Below are positions 25,171 to 32,042 of a DNA stretch of 36,900 bases, one piece after another. Every line of letters begins with the position of its first letter. Positions within the stretch are counted from its first letter, which is position 1. Under the pieces are notes generated by a model. That model saw only the letters and a program-made list of their open reading frames with translations. It made no database searches and was not told where the DNA came from. A program made the translations under genes and the position numbers. This DNA is from a virus: IMG/VR virus record IMGVR_UViG_3300042922_000704, positions 1 to 36,900 of that record. One strand, written 5' to 3'.

Positions 25171-25449
25171 TTATTTCAGTGCTTCTTTAATATCTTTACC
25201 AGCTTTAAACGTCACAACTTTATGTGCAGGAATTTCAACTGGTGTACCATCTTGTGGGTTTCTACCCATCCTTGCAGCACGTTCTTTAACCTCAAAATTA
25301 CCAAATCCACGTAATGTCAGTCCTTCACCTTGTTCAAAAACACGCAGAAGAGAAGAGAGAAGGGTATCTAAAGTTTTTTCTGTATCCTTGTATGTAGCAC
25401 CAAACTCATTAGCAAATAGTTTAACAAATTCTTCCTTTTTCATATGCAT
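25171..25449 (-). CDS. HU-family DNA-binding protein
   Basis: A 92-residue histone-like protein. The N-terminal helices (KKEEFVKLFANEFGATYKDTEK) are followed by the family signature FGNFEVKERAARMGRNPQDG and the beta-arm/C-terminal part IPAHKVVTFKAGKDIKEALK, at full family length. It binds and bends DNA as a dimer. SPbeta has the HU-like gene yonN next to yonO, and the neighbourhood here matches. Two in-frame ATGs (M1, M3) follow the AAAGGAG site; I kept the first. The element at 25494-25504 lies upstream with a TATAAT, so HU is probably expressed from it. Confidence 0.93.
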   Translation of the reverse strand: MHMKKEEFVKLFANEFGATYKDTEKTLDTLLSSLLRVFEQGEGLTLRGFGNFEVKERAARMGRNPQDGTPVEIPAHKVVTFKAGKDIKEALK

Positions 25450-25493
25450 AAAAACTCCTTTTAGTCTTATAAACTGTATGTATTATATATGTA

Positions 25494-25504
25494 TATTTAA
25501 TATT
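25494..25504 (-). promoter_or_regulatory. AATATTAAATA element overlapping a stop codon, upstream of HU
   Basis: The minus strand reads AATAAATAATATTAAATATA, followed by CATATATAAT. The TAA opening the element is the stop codon of the 47-residue upstream gene. TTGATG lies 19 bases before TATACA. It is the likely control site of the HU gene. Confidence 0.65.
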
Positions 25505-25646
25505 ATTTATTAACCATCAAGTATGTTTCAATATAGTGATTGTTATGTGGGTGAAATTCCAACAACTTTTCTTTATTCTTATAAAAATTTTCCTCAAATT
25601 GATTAATTAGTTTCTCATTCTTCTTAATTTCTCGTTCATATGACAT
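25503..25646 (-). CDS. Small 47-residue protein
   Basis: The frame starts at ATG 12 bases after AAAGGAG and reads MSYEREIKKNEKLINQFEEN and further to YIETYLMVNK. It is highly charged and probably one long helix followed by an HPHNNHY segment. Function unknown. Its stop codon is part of the AATATTAAATA element. A shorter overlapping frame starts nearer the ribosome site but ends after 16 codons. Confidence 0.55.
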   Translation of the reverse strand: MSYEREIKKNEKLINQFEENFYKNKEKLLEFHPHNNHYIETYLMVNK

Positions 25647-25734
25647 ATATTCTTCATTCTCCTTTTATTTCCTCCTCATAGTATGATTTTCAGTGTCAAA
25701 ACTATATGGAATATTTTATTTAATAATATTTACA

Positions 25735-25895
25735 ATTTTAATTTGAGGGAAGCAAATTGCTCTTAACTTTGTATATTAGTAGTGTTTCCCTTAAAGGCGA
25801 ATAACTCCAAACGTGCGAGCCTTAGAGCCGCAAGGGATACCGCGTTTCATAAAAAATGCGTTCCTTGAAACCATTTATTTATAAGGGATAACTAT
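25735..25895 (-). ncRNA. Candidate structured RNA downstream of the polymerase gene
   Basis: About 160 bases without a gene. The part at 25790-25850 is clearly richer in G+C than its surroundings, as is usual for folded RNAs in AT-rich genomes. Pairings include AGGGAA (25746-25751) with TTCCCT (25786-25791), GCGTTTC with GAAAC arms near 25850-25870, and GGTTTC/GAAAC. It lies between the YonO stop codon and the next small gene, and includes the right copy of the 19-bp repeat. It could be a 5' leader, a processed RNA or the polymerase gene's terminator region. No riboswitch class is recognised. Confidence 0.4.
25874..25892. repeat. 19-bp direct repeat, right copy
   Basis: The plus strand reads TTTATTTATAAGGGATAAC, identical to the copy at 74-92 except at one base. 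It begins 5 bases past the stop codon of the YonO-like gene. Confidence 0.55.
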
Positions 25896-25897
25896 AA

Positions 25898-28504
25898 TTA
25901 ACTTTCGCTACTTTTTTTAATATAATTTTTTCTTTTCCATTTTCTTTTTCTTTCTTTTTCTTTATTTTTTGCGCAATCATCACAATATTTACTATTATTC
26001 TGTGACGAAGATTTAATCCTTTTTCCACATTCATCACAAGCAATAGTTCCTTTTAAATTTTCTTCAAGATTAGCATAAATAATATCACCAAATATTCCCC
26101 ACAAAGAAGTTTTGTATCGTTTATTTTTTTCGTACATATATCTAACTAGGATATCTACAATTTTATTAATCGGATAATCTGAAAAATTATTTAATATTTC
26201 TTCTCTCATATCCTGAAATACATATAACTCATCTCGTTTTTCTAGTTCTTCGGCATCTTGTTGTCTAAATTTTTTATTTCTGTTCAGACTATTAAAGTAA
26301 TCAATTACCTCATTATCCAATGGAGTTGTTTTGTTTTGCATCAAGTTGTGATAATCAATTACGTCAACAATATTTTCATATGTAATTCTTTTATCTTTAG
26401 GAATCAATTTTCTCAACTTATTCATAATGCTGTTATTAGGTTTATTAACTCTTTTTCTTTCTTTGTCTTTAGCAAACATAAAGAAATATGGCAGGTTACC
26501 CTTATCATAAGCCAATAATTTTTTATTTATTTCCGATGGTCGTTTAGTTTTAAACATAGTTTTAGCAAAGTCGATCACGAAATTGTTCTCCATAACTAAC
26601 CACTTCATAGCTTTTAATTCATCATCAGATACTCCTGTAGTCCTATTCCATATTTTTGTTATTTTGTTACTGATTGCTCCAATATTTTCTTTGTAAGCAA
26701 GACATAAACTTTCATAAATTTGTTCTTGTGACAGTTCAGATGGTTTTGCTTTCGCCATCTCATAATATAAGGGTACAATATCCTTCATATGTCTTTTTGC
26801 AACACTAATTAATGTTTCATCTTGTGCAACTATTACCTTATCGCCATCATTATCAAACATAAGTATCTTACTAATAGGATCAAATACGCTAGTATAAATT
26901 CCATGAGTTATAAACCATTTAGATTTATTTCCATTGTAAATATTATTTCTTACTGCATGTTCCCGATATAGGTGAGGGGAGCGTAAAATATCAACATCAC
27001 CTTGATTATATAAATCACAATAAATCTCATCTTTACTTAGTAATCCTTCTGGATTCTTTTCATCTTTAAATAAAAACTCACAAAATGCATATAGATCAGG
27101 AATAATAAATGTATATTTTCCATTAATATTTAATTTTCCTGCTTTAGCTTCTTTAATTAATTTCTTTTTCTTGTTTTTTATTGCCATTCGAGAATATGTA
27201 TCACTCAATAATTCAGGATAGATTAGCAGTGCCTTTTGAAAATCATTTTTATTTGGATTATATTTTGTTGCTCCTAATATGCGAAGCATTGTTTTCCTAT
27301 CTGAACCAATTTTAACAATATCATCAATTGTGGATTGTGCTAATTCTGACAACTCATCATCTGTCATTTCATTAAGTGTCTGTAGCATTTGATAATTTAA
27401 CCGAGCATGACCAGATATATCCTCAATATTCATCTTAGCAGCTTGACAATGGTACTTTTTATATCTATCTTTGTAATCTTGCCATCCATCATAATATTTC
27501 CACATTTTAAATTGACTTTTTGTGAATATAATTTGAACATCATCTTTCTCAATATCCCATTCTTTACCGTATATATCTGTAATGGTTGTTTTACCTTTTT
27601 CAGTTTTGCAAAACTCACGAAAATTAAATGGAACAAGCAATCCCTTAACAAATGGAATTCTTACCATAAAACATTTTTTGCTTAGGGAGGGAAGTATCAT
27701 ACCACAACCATCAGTATGTTCAATAGGTACATCATCCATTTTTCGAGTAATTTCATATGTATCACGATCAATAAAATCAACTTTACAGTGTACATTAGTT
27801 TCTAAACCATCAACAACAATACATTTATCTATATCAAAATTTTTCCATTCAACGGAAGCGCTATTAGTTAATGCCATATAAGCTTGATATTTGTTAGTGT
27901 TTACACCACCTTTTTTATTAATTTCTTCCATACTAAGACCACAAGTTAGACTATCTTTATATTTGTTCCATATAGATTCTTTAATAAACACACATTTTTT
28001 TGTTCTAATTTGTCCAGCAGAAGATGTAAAATATACGTATTTCTCATTATCTTTTGTGAATCCATTAATAACAATATCTTTTAATATACGATAATAATAA
28101 GAACGTACAATAATAACATCATCAGATAATTGATTTTGTTTTAATTTCAGTGTTCTTGTTAAAATAGAATCAAATACAGAAATAGTTTGTTTATTATCGA
28201 GTAATTCTTTTCTGATATTCCTAATACCATCATGTTTTTCAAATTGAGTGGTTAATAATTCTTTATATTTATTTTTTCTTTGATTAAAAGAGGTAGTAAA
28301 TGGCTCATATTTTTTTTCAGTTTGTTCAATAAGTTTTTTATCTTTTTTACATTTATTTATAGCATCGGATTTAAGTTTATTTAATTTATTTATATGTGTA
28401 TAAACGGACATTAACTTAATATGTATTTTTTCTTCTTCATCATCATAAAAAGCTGAAGTATCTACACTATAGAAGTAGACCTGTTTACTCAAATTATCTA
28501 CCAA
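25898..28504 (-). CDS. yonO: YonO-like single-subunit RNA polymerase of the two-barrel type
   Basis: An 868-residue protein. The catalytic loop is D551-N-D553-G-D555 in 'LMFDNDGDKVIV', the DxDGD triad that holds magnesium in the two double-psi beta-barrel RNA polymerases; cellular beta' has NADFDGD. SPbeta YonO, a single-chain DNA-dependent RNA polymerase that transcribes late genes, has the same motif, a similar length and the same neighbours. The C-terminus carries four cysteines (C823, C826, C841, C844), a likely zinc ribbon, then a basic tail. A central region around residues 285-300 (IPFVKGLLVPFNFREF) may belong to the first barrel. Translation starts at TTG, 10 bases after GAGGAG. A near-consensus sigma-A promoter with the AATATTAAATA operator lies at 28590-28618, so the host polymerase makes it when derepressed, and it would then transcribe the late cluster. 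Confidence 0.9.
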   Translation of the reverse strand: MVDNLSKQVYFYSVDTSAFYDDEEEKIHIKLMSVYTHINKLNKLKSDAINKCKKDKKLIEQTEKKYEPFTTSFNQRKNKYKELLTTQFEKHDGIRNIRKELLDNKQTISVFDSILTRTLKLKQNQLSDDVIIVRSYYYRILKDIVINGFTKDNEKYVYFTSSAGQIRTKKCVFIKESIWNKYKDSLTCGLSMEEINKKGGVNTNKYQAYMALTNSASVEWKNFDIDKCIVVDGLETNVHCKVDFIDRDTYEITRKMDDVPIEHTDGCGMILPSLSKKCFMVRIPFVKGLLVPFNFREFCKTEKGKTTITDIYGKEWDIEKDDVQIIFTKSQFKMWKYYDGWQDYKDRYKKYHCQAAKMNIEDISGHARLNYQMLQTLNEMTDDELSELAQSTIDDIVKIGSDRKTMLRILGATKYNPNKNDFQKALLIYPELLSDTYSRMAIKNKKKKLIKEAKAGKLNINGKYTFIIPDLYAFCEFLFKDEKNPEGLLSKDEIYCDLYNQGDVDILRSPHLYREHAVRNNIYNGNKSKWFITHGIYTSVFDPISKILMFDNDGDKVIVAQDETLISVAKRHMKDIVPLYYEMAKAKPSELSQEQIYESLCLAYKENIGAISNKITKIWNRTTGVSDDELKAMKWLVMENNFVIDFAKTMFKTKRPSEINKKLLAYDKGNLPYFFMFAKDKERKRVNKPNNSIMNKLRKLIPKDKRITYENIVDVIDYHNLMQNKTTPLDNEVIDYFNSLNRNKKFRQQDAEELEKRDELYVFQDMREEILNNFSDYPINKIVDILVRYMYEKNKRYKTSLWGIFGDIIYANLEENLKGTIACDECGKRIKSSSQNNSKYCDDCAKNKEKERKRKWKRKNYIKKSSES

Positions 28505-28589
28505 TCACATCATTCTCCTCATAATATTAATTAATATTAATTCAATGCTCTTATCTACAATTTACATCATCTCCTTAACTTGTACACTT

Positions 28590-28618
28590 ATTATATTTAA
28601 TATTATATGTTTTGTCAA
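28590..28618 (-). promoter_or_regulatory. Consensus sigma-A promoter with embedded operator for the yonO-like gene
   Basis: On the minus strand TTGACA (28618-28613), a spacer of exactly 17 bases and TATAAT (28595-28590) match the consensus perfectly. AATATTAAATA (28604-28594) occupies the spacer end and the -10 box. Around it ATAATATT-A-AATATAAT is a 17-bp inverted repeat with one mismatched pair, as expected of a dimer-bound operator. Confidence 0.88.
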
Positions 28619-28652
28619 CTAATTAATTTACGTCATCAATCGTATAAAAGTT

Positions 28653-28847
28653 TCATTTCATTTTCAGTATATCTCCAACCTCACAATTTAGCGTATTACA
28701 TATTCGTTCAATCACAGCAAAGTCAGCTCGCAGCGAAACTCCGTCTGCTAATCGGCACAAATTCTGATATTTAACCTTTGCTTCCTTAGATAACCAGTAT
28801 CTCGTTTTCCCTTTTTCTTCTAATAAAGTGTCAATCATCACTTTCAT
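28653..28847 (-). CDS. Small XRE-family regulator
   Basis: A 64-residue Cro/CI-type helix-turn-helix protein (residues about 5-60). It has the usual pattern of a first helix with the LLEEKGKTRYWLSKEAKV segment, the recognition helix YQNLCRLADG, and the C-terminal VGDILKMK of short XRE repressors. It precedes the polymerase gene and is divergent from the tubR gene, so it may control one or both. SPbeta has the XRE gene yonR in this neighbourhood. The start ATG follows GGGTGA. It could be the repressor of the AATATTAAATA sites, but the small size and an alternative (MrpR-type) reader leave that open. Confidence 0.8.
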   Translation of the reverse strand: MKVMIDTLLEEKGKTRYWLSKEAKVKYQNLCRLADGVSLRADFAVIERICNTLNCEVGDILKMK

Positions 28848-28895
28848 TATGTATCACCCAAAATAAGTATAAGCTATTTTGAGAGGACAAACTAT

Positions 28896-28934
28896 ATCCT
28901 ACTTGCAGTATACACTAGAAGTGGGTTATAATCA
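28896..28934 (+). promoter_or_regulatory. Promoter for tubR-tubZ
   Basis: TTGCAG, 18 bases, then TATAAT (about 28902-28931) point rightward toward tubR. The upstream strand carries the XRE regulator gene in the opposite direction. Confidence 0.5.
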
Positions 28935-29005
28935 ATTCAACGGTACAAAACGACACAAAAATTTTCATAACGTTTTATACATTTTCATGCAGTAACAAAC
29001 ATTTA
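28935..29005. promoter_or_regulatory. Possible tubC centromere
   Basis: This stretch between the promoter and tubR contains the near-repeats ACGGTACAAA and ACGACACAAA in tandem, and ATTTTCAT twice 20 bases apart. In type III partition systems TubR binds short iterons upstream of tubR. The repeats here are few, so this is a weak call. Confidence 0.35.
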
Positions 29006-29040
29006 TGTACCTATATACAAATTTGCAAGGAGGCTTGAGA

Positions 29041-29334
29041 ATGCATGAATATTTTCAAACAGTTGTTACTAAATTGACTGGAGATGATATGTTAATTATT
29101 AGCGTGCTTCAAGGTGAGGATGGGAAAATAAGAGATAGCGCTTTTAAAGCAATGACTACATCAAAATTACAACAAATTACAAAGTTGTCTCGTTTTAAAT
29201 TTAAAACAGCTCTTACACGTTTACTTGCGCTTCAATTAGTAGGGGAAGTAAGCACAAACAAATGTAAGTCTTACTATCTCACAATCTATGGTCAACAAGC
29301 TATTGAACAAATATTTGATAAGGAGCGTGTTTAA
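29041..29334 (+). CDS. tubR: TubR-like winged-helix partition adaptor
   Basis: A 97-residue winged-helix protein. Helices are followed by the segment SKLQQITKLSRFKFKTALTR, a recognition helix, and the wing LVGEVSTNKCKSYYLTIYG. I chose the ATG at 29041 because AAGGAGG lies 6 bases upstream; an earlier in-frame ATG at 29005 lacks a site. It ends 2 bases before the TubZ gene, the standard tubRZ operon. TubR binds the centromere and links plasmid DNA to TubZ filaments. Sequence conservation in this family is low, so context carries much of the weight. Confidence 0.75.
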   Translation: MHEYFQTVVTKLTGDDMLIISVLQGEDGKIRDSAFKAMTTSKLQQITKLSRFKFKTALTRLLALQLVGEVSTNKCKSYYLTIYGQQAIEQIFDKERV

Positions 29335-29336
29335 TT

Positions 29337-30452
29337 ATGTCAATTGCAATTATTGGAATGGGTGCAGCCGGAGGAAATATTGCTGAAGCATTTTCATATG
29401 AACAAGGTTTTACAACAGGTACAATCAATTTTTCGGAAGGTGATCTCAACTCACTTACTAATATTGATTATAAACTTCGCTTACCTGGTTCAGATGGAAT
29501 GGGGAAGAATCGAAACAATGCTAAACCATTCATTAAAAAACATCATGAAATGATTACTTCCTTTATTAAACAAAACTTTTCCAATGAATCCATTGACAGT
29601 ATTATGTTCCCATTCTCAACAGGTGGTGGAAGTGGATCAGGTATGGCAACCATGATTATTGATATTATTAACAATGTACTTCGCAATAAAATTATCGTTG
29701 CTATGCCAATTTTGCCCGATTTATCAGAACCTTTACCCAACCAAATGAATACTCTTGAGCTATTTCAAGAACTCACGCAAGAAGTTTGCATTTTACCAAT
29801 TGATAACGAACAAGGGAAGGGACAAAACATTCCTCAACGAAAACTTCATCAATATGTAAATAATCAGGTTGTTCAATCTATTACTAATTTGCTTAATTAC
29901 ACACAAAAAGATTCTGCAATCAGTAATTTTGACCATAAAGATTTAATTTCTGTGTTGCAAACAAAAGGATTCGCAACAATTTCTACAACCGACATTTCAA
30001 AATTCGATCAACTTGAGAACATTAAAATTGGTCAGAATAATTTTCATCAGAAGATCATTCAATCATGGAATGAAACTGTTTATACTCCTATTGAACATCA
30101 ACAAATTGTAAGAGCTGCCTTTTTATATGAAGGACAAGAGAAATTATTAGATTATCTTGATGTTTCCAATTTGTTTTCTATATTTAAGAATGAACCGTTA
30201 GATACATTCACAGGAATTTTTGAAAATTCTGGTGGAAAAGTTACCATTTTACTCACTGGTTTAAGTCCCATTCAATCTCGACTAGATGGTATTGAACAAT
30301 TAATTCAAGAAAAAGGGAGCAAATTTAATCAACTTTATACTGAACCAGTCAAACACACACCACAACGATCCAATTATTCTTTCTTGGATAAAGTAAACAA
30401 ACCCAAAAAGGAAACAAAAAATGTAATGGATATTCTAAATCAATATAAATAA
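29337..30452 (+). CDS. tubZ: TubZ-like tubulin/FtsZ-family GTPase
   Basis: A 371-residue tubulin-superfamily protein. The N-terminal nucleotide loop is GMGAAGGN (7-14), the T4 signature is GGGSGSG (96-102), and the T7 synergy loop is N197-F-D199-H-K-D202, which would activate GTP hydrolysis in the next subunit. The C-terminus has a basic tail (HTPQRSNYSFLDKVNKPKKE) like TubZ proteins that contact TubR. It would form treadmilling filaments that segregate a low-copy plasmid or phage-plasmid, as in Bacillus virulence plasmids and Clostridium phage c-st. It is distinct from FtsZ and from the PhuZ of jumbo phages in length and tail. Confidence 0.88.
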   Translation: MSIAIIGMGAAGGNIAEAFSYEQGFTTGTINFSEGDLNSLTNIDYKLRLPGSDGMGKNRNNAKPFIKKHHEMITSFIKQNFSNESIDSIMFPFSTGGGSGSGMATMIIDIINNVLRNKIIVAMPILPDLSEPLPNQMNTLELFQELTQEVCILPIDNEQGKGQNIPQRKLHQYVNNQVVQSITNLLNYTQKDSAISNFDHKDLISVLQTKGFATISTTDISKFDQLENIKIGQNNFHQKIIQSWNETVYTPIEHQQIVRAAFLYEGQEKLLDYLDVSNLFSIFKNEPLDTFTGIFENSGGKVTILLTGLSPIQSRLDGIEQLIQEKGSKFNQLYTEPVKHTPQRSNYSFLDKVNKPKKETKNVMDILNQYK

Positions 30453-30466
30453 CAATTCATAAATTT

Positions 30467-30520
30467 GCGTTACCCATTTTGATTACCGAGCAGTCAGGTA
30501 ACGTGGGTAACGCTTTTTTT
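30467..30520 (+). terminator. Intrinsic terminator of the tubRZ operon
   Basis: GCGTTACCC (30467-30475) pairs perfectly with GGGTAACGC (30505-30513), followed by TTTTTTT. An inner TTACC/GGTAA pair lies in the loop. Confidence 0.9.
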
Positions 30521-30563
30521 ATATGTGTAAATACTACTTTTACAGCCATTTAACAGGCTAAAT

Positions 30564-30725
30564 TTAGTTGATAATTCTCTGATCGTAACAAAACTGAAGA
30601 ATCTTTTCTAACTCATATCGTGACAATCCAATGTCAGCAATTTTGGTATCTGAAGTTTCATCTAAATATTTTTTCCAAAGTGGATTACGTTTTTCTTCAG
30701 TTGGATCGTAAAATAATAATCCCAT
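30564..30725 (-). CDS. Small 53-residue protein convergent with tubZ
   Basis: The ATG at 30725 is chosen because AAAGGTG lies 8 bases upstream. The product (MGLLFYDPTEEKRNPLWKKY...) is charged and partly helical, ending in IGLSRYELEKILQFCYDQ. No family recognised. It follows a 32-residue ORF directly, so both form a two-gene leftward unit between two rightward operons. Confidence 0.5.
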   Translation of the reverse strand: MGLLFYDPTEEKRNPLWKKYLDETSDTKIADIGLSRYELEKILQFCYDQRIIN

Positions 30726-30726
30726 T

Positions 30727-30825
30727 TTACTTTTCACCTTTCTTTTTCTTGTCATCTTTATCTTTACTTTTATTTGAGTGATCGAATATACGTTCGATTA
30801 GTTTTTCTTGTTCGTCTCTTGCCAT
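30727..30825 (-). CDS. Very small basic protein
   Basis: A 32-residue frame (MARDEQEKLIERIFDHSNKS and a lysine-rich tail) starts at ATG 7 bases after GGAGG. Its stop lies 1 base before the start of the next gene. Function unknown; the lysine-rich end is typical of small regulatory or nucleic-acid-associated peptides. Confidence 0.4.
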   Translation of the reverse strand: MARDEQEKLIERIFDHSNKSKDKDDKKKKGEK

Positions 30826-30892
30826 GATTTTTCCTCCATTGGAATATAACTTTGAGTAGTCATATATTCTCCAAAGAAAGGACAGATTATTC

Positions 30893-31291
30893 ATGAAAAA
30901 ATTTACAATTGAACTATCTGAAGGTACTATTGAACAAATTAACGTGGTCACGACTTATGAAAATGTAAAAAATACCCTTCTTAAAAATGAGCGTAGTAAT
31001 TCATTTAATATTGAAGACTTTATATCAGGTTGTGTTAATTATTATTTAGAACAGATAAATACTCATACAAAATTAGCTACATCTAATGGTAAGCTGCAAA
31101 ACAACTTCAAACAAATTATGGAACAAAAAGGATTGAAACAGGTTGACTTAGCTAATATTACCAAAATAAGCAAAGGGAATTTAAGTGGAATTTTATCAAA
31201 TCGTATTCAGCCATCAGTAGATTATTTTCTTCGCATATGGTTTGCGCTTGGTAGGCCACCAATTGAGGAGTGTTTCTACAGAAAGTTTTAA
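30893..31291 (+). CDS. XRE-type regulator
   Basis: A 132-residue protein. Residues 70-120 form a helix-turn-helix (NNFKQIMEQKGLKQVDLANI, then KISKGNLSGILSNRIQPSVD). The N-terminal 60 residues (FTIELSEGTIEQINVVTTYEN) are of a different type with strand-helix-helix pattern. The recognition helix suggests a Cro-like operator-binding protein. It starts the membrane-protein operon and may autoregulate it; AAAGGA precedes the ATG. Confidence 0.75.
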   Translation: MKKFTIELSEGTIEQINVVTTYENVKNTLLKNERSNSFNIEDFISGCVNYYLEQINTHTKLATSNGKLQNNFKQIMEQKGLKQVDLANITKISKGNLSGILSNRIQPSVDYFLRIWFALGRPPIEECFYRKF

Positions 31292-31372
31292 AATTAGGAA
31301 CAAAAGTTGTAATAAGACAATCTAATAGTCTAATAAGCTATACCATCAATGATCTAAAGGAGATGAATCCTA

Positions 31373-31558
31373 ATGTCATTTATGAGTGTAGCTTTTATTT
31401 TTGGTAAATTAGCTGTTATGAGTGGAGGAGCAACGGGGTTAATTATAATCTCTGAAAAATTTAACCGATTCAAATATCAACCAAAGAAGAAAGAGGTGGT
31501 TAAAAATGATCGCAGTCAATATCTCCGCGAGAAACTTGCAGAACAACGTGAATTATAA
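31373..31558 (+). CDS. Small single-pass membrane protein
   Basis: A 61-residue protein with one hydrophobic segment (about residues 3-26, SVAFIFGKLAVMSGGATGLI) and a basic, charged C-terminus, so probably N-out/C-in. The ATG follows AAAGGAG 8 bases upstream. The next gene starts inside it, indicating coupled expression with the other membrane proteins. Function unknown. Confidence 0.7.
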   Translation: MSFMSVAFIFGKLAVMSGGATGLIIISEKFNRFKYQPKKKEVVKNDRSQYLREKLAEQREL

Positions 31559-32042
31559 TCCAAGTTACTTGTCTGTTAATCCTTCCATTAATAAGAAACT
31601 AAATACTCACCCTTTAGAATATCAAAAAGAAAGAGAGGTGAAATTAAAACTCAATCGAGAACAGAAACGAAAGATAATCAAAATATTCGGTATAGCAACA
31701 ACGACATTAATATTATCTTTAATCATAGGAACATCAACATTTGCAGCAACACCAACAACCGTACCAATGAACAGTTCAGCATTAACAATGAATTCAATCA
31801 GACAAATGGGAACTTATCTAATTGGGATTACAACAACAGGAGGAATGATTCTAGCCATTATTCTTCGCCAAGTTGCATCAGGATACAATTTCCTCAGACG
31901 ACCAGAAGAGGCATCAAAATGGACTTCCGATATTATGAAGGGATTTGCTCAAATTCTAATGTCACCAATATCCATTATAGCAATGGCACTACTTGCAAAA
32001 CTTCTATTCAGCGGACTCCCATTTTTCGTCAGTCCATTCTGA
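31506..32042 (+). CDS. VirB2/TrbC-like pilin or small membrane protein, putative
   Basis: A 178-residue membrane protein. A basic N-terminal part of about 55 residues is followed by a hydrophobic stretch ending in a signal-peptidase-like FAA (IKIFGIATTTLILSLIIGTS then TFAATPTT), so the mature product would start near residue 82. Two further transmembrane segments follow (YLIGITTTGGMILAIILRQV and the ISIIAMALLAKLLFSGLPFF region). Cleaved leader plus two hydrophobic helices is the layout of VirB2/TrbC pilins of type IV secretion. Context with the VirB6-like and FtsK-like genes supports it. No sequence signature is decisive. Confidence 0.5.
   Translation: MIAVNISARNLQNNVNYNPSYLSVNPSINKKLNTHPLEYQKEREVKLKLNREQKRKIIKIFGIATTTLILSLIIGTSTFAATPTTVPMNSSALTMNSIRQMGTYLIGITTTGGMILAIILRQVASGYNFLRRPEEASKWTSDIMKGFAQILMSPISIIAMALLAKLLFSGLPFFVSPF

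Noticed and set aside
25735-25895. A known riboswitch upstream of the HU region
   Set aside because: The conserved cores I know (purine, SAM, cyclic-di-GMP, THF) are not visible, and a 47-codon gene lies between it and HU.
29005-29040. Earlier ATG for tubR at 29005
   Set aside because: It lacks a ribosome site, and the AAGGAGG sits directly before the ATG at 29041.
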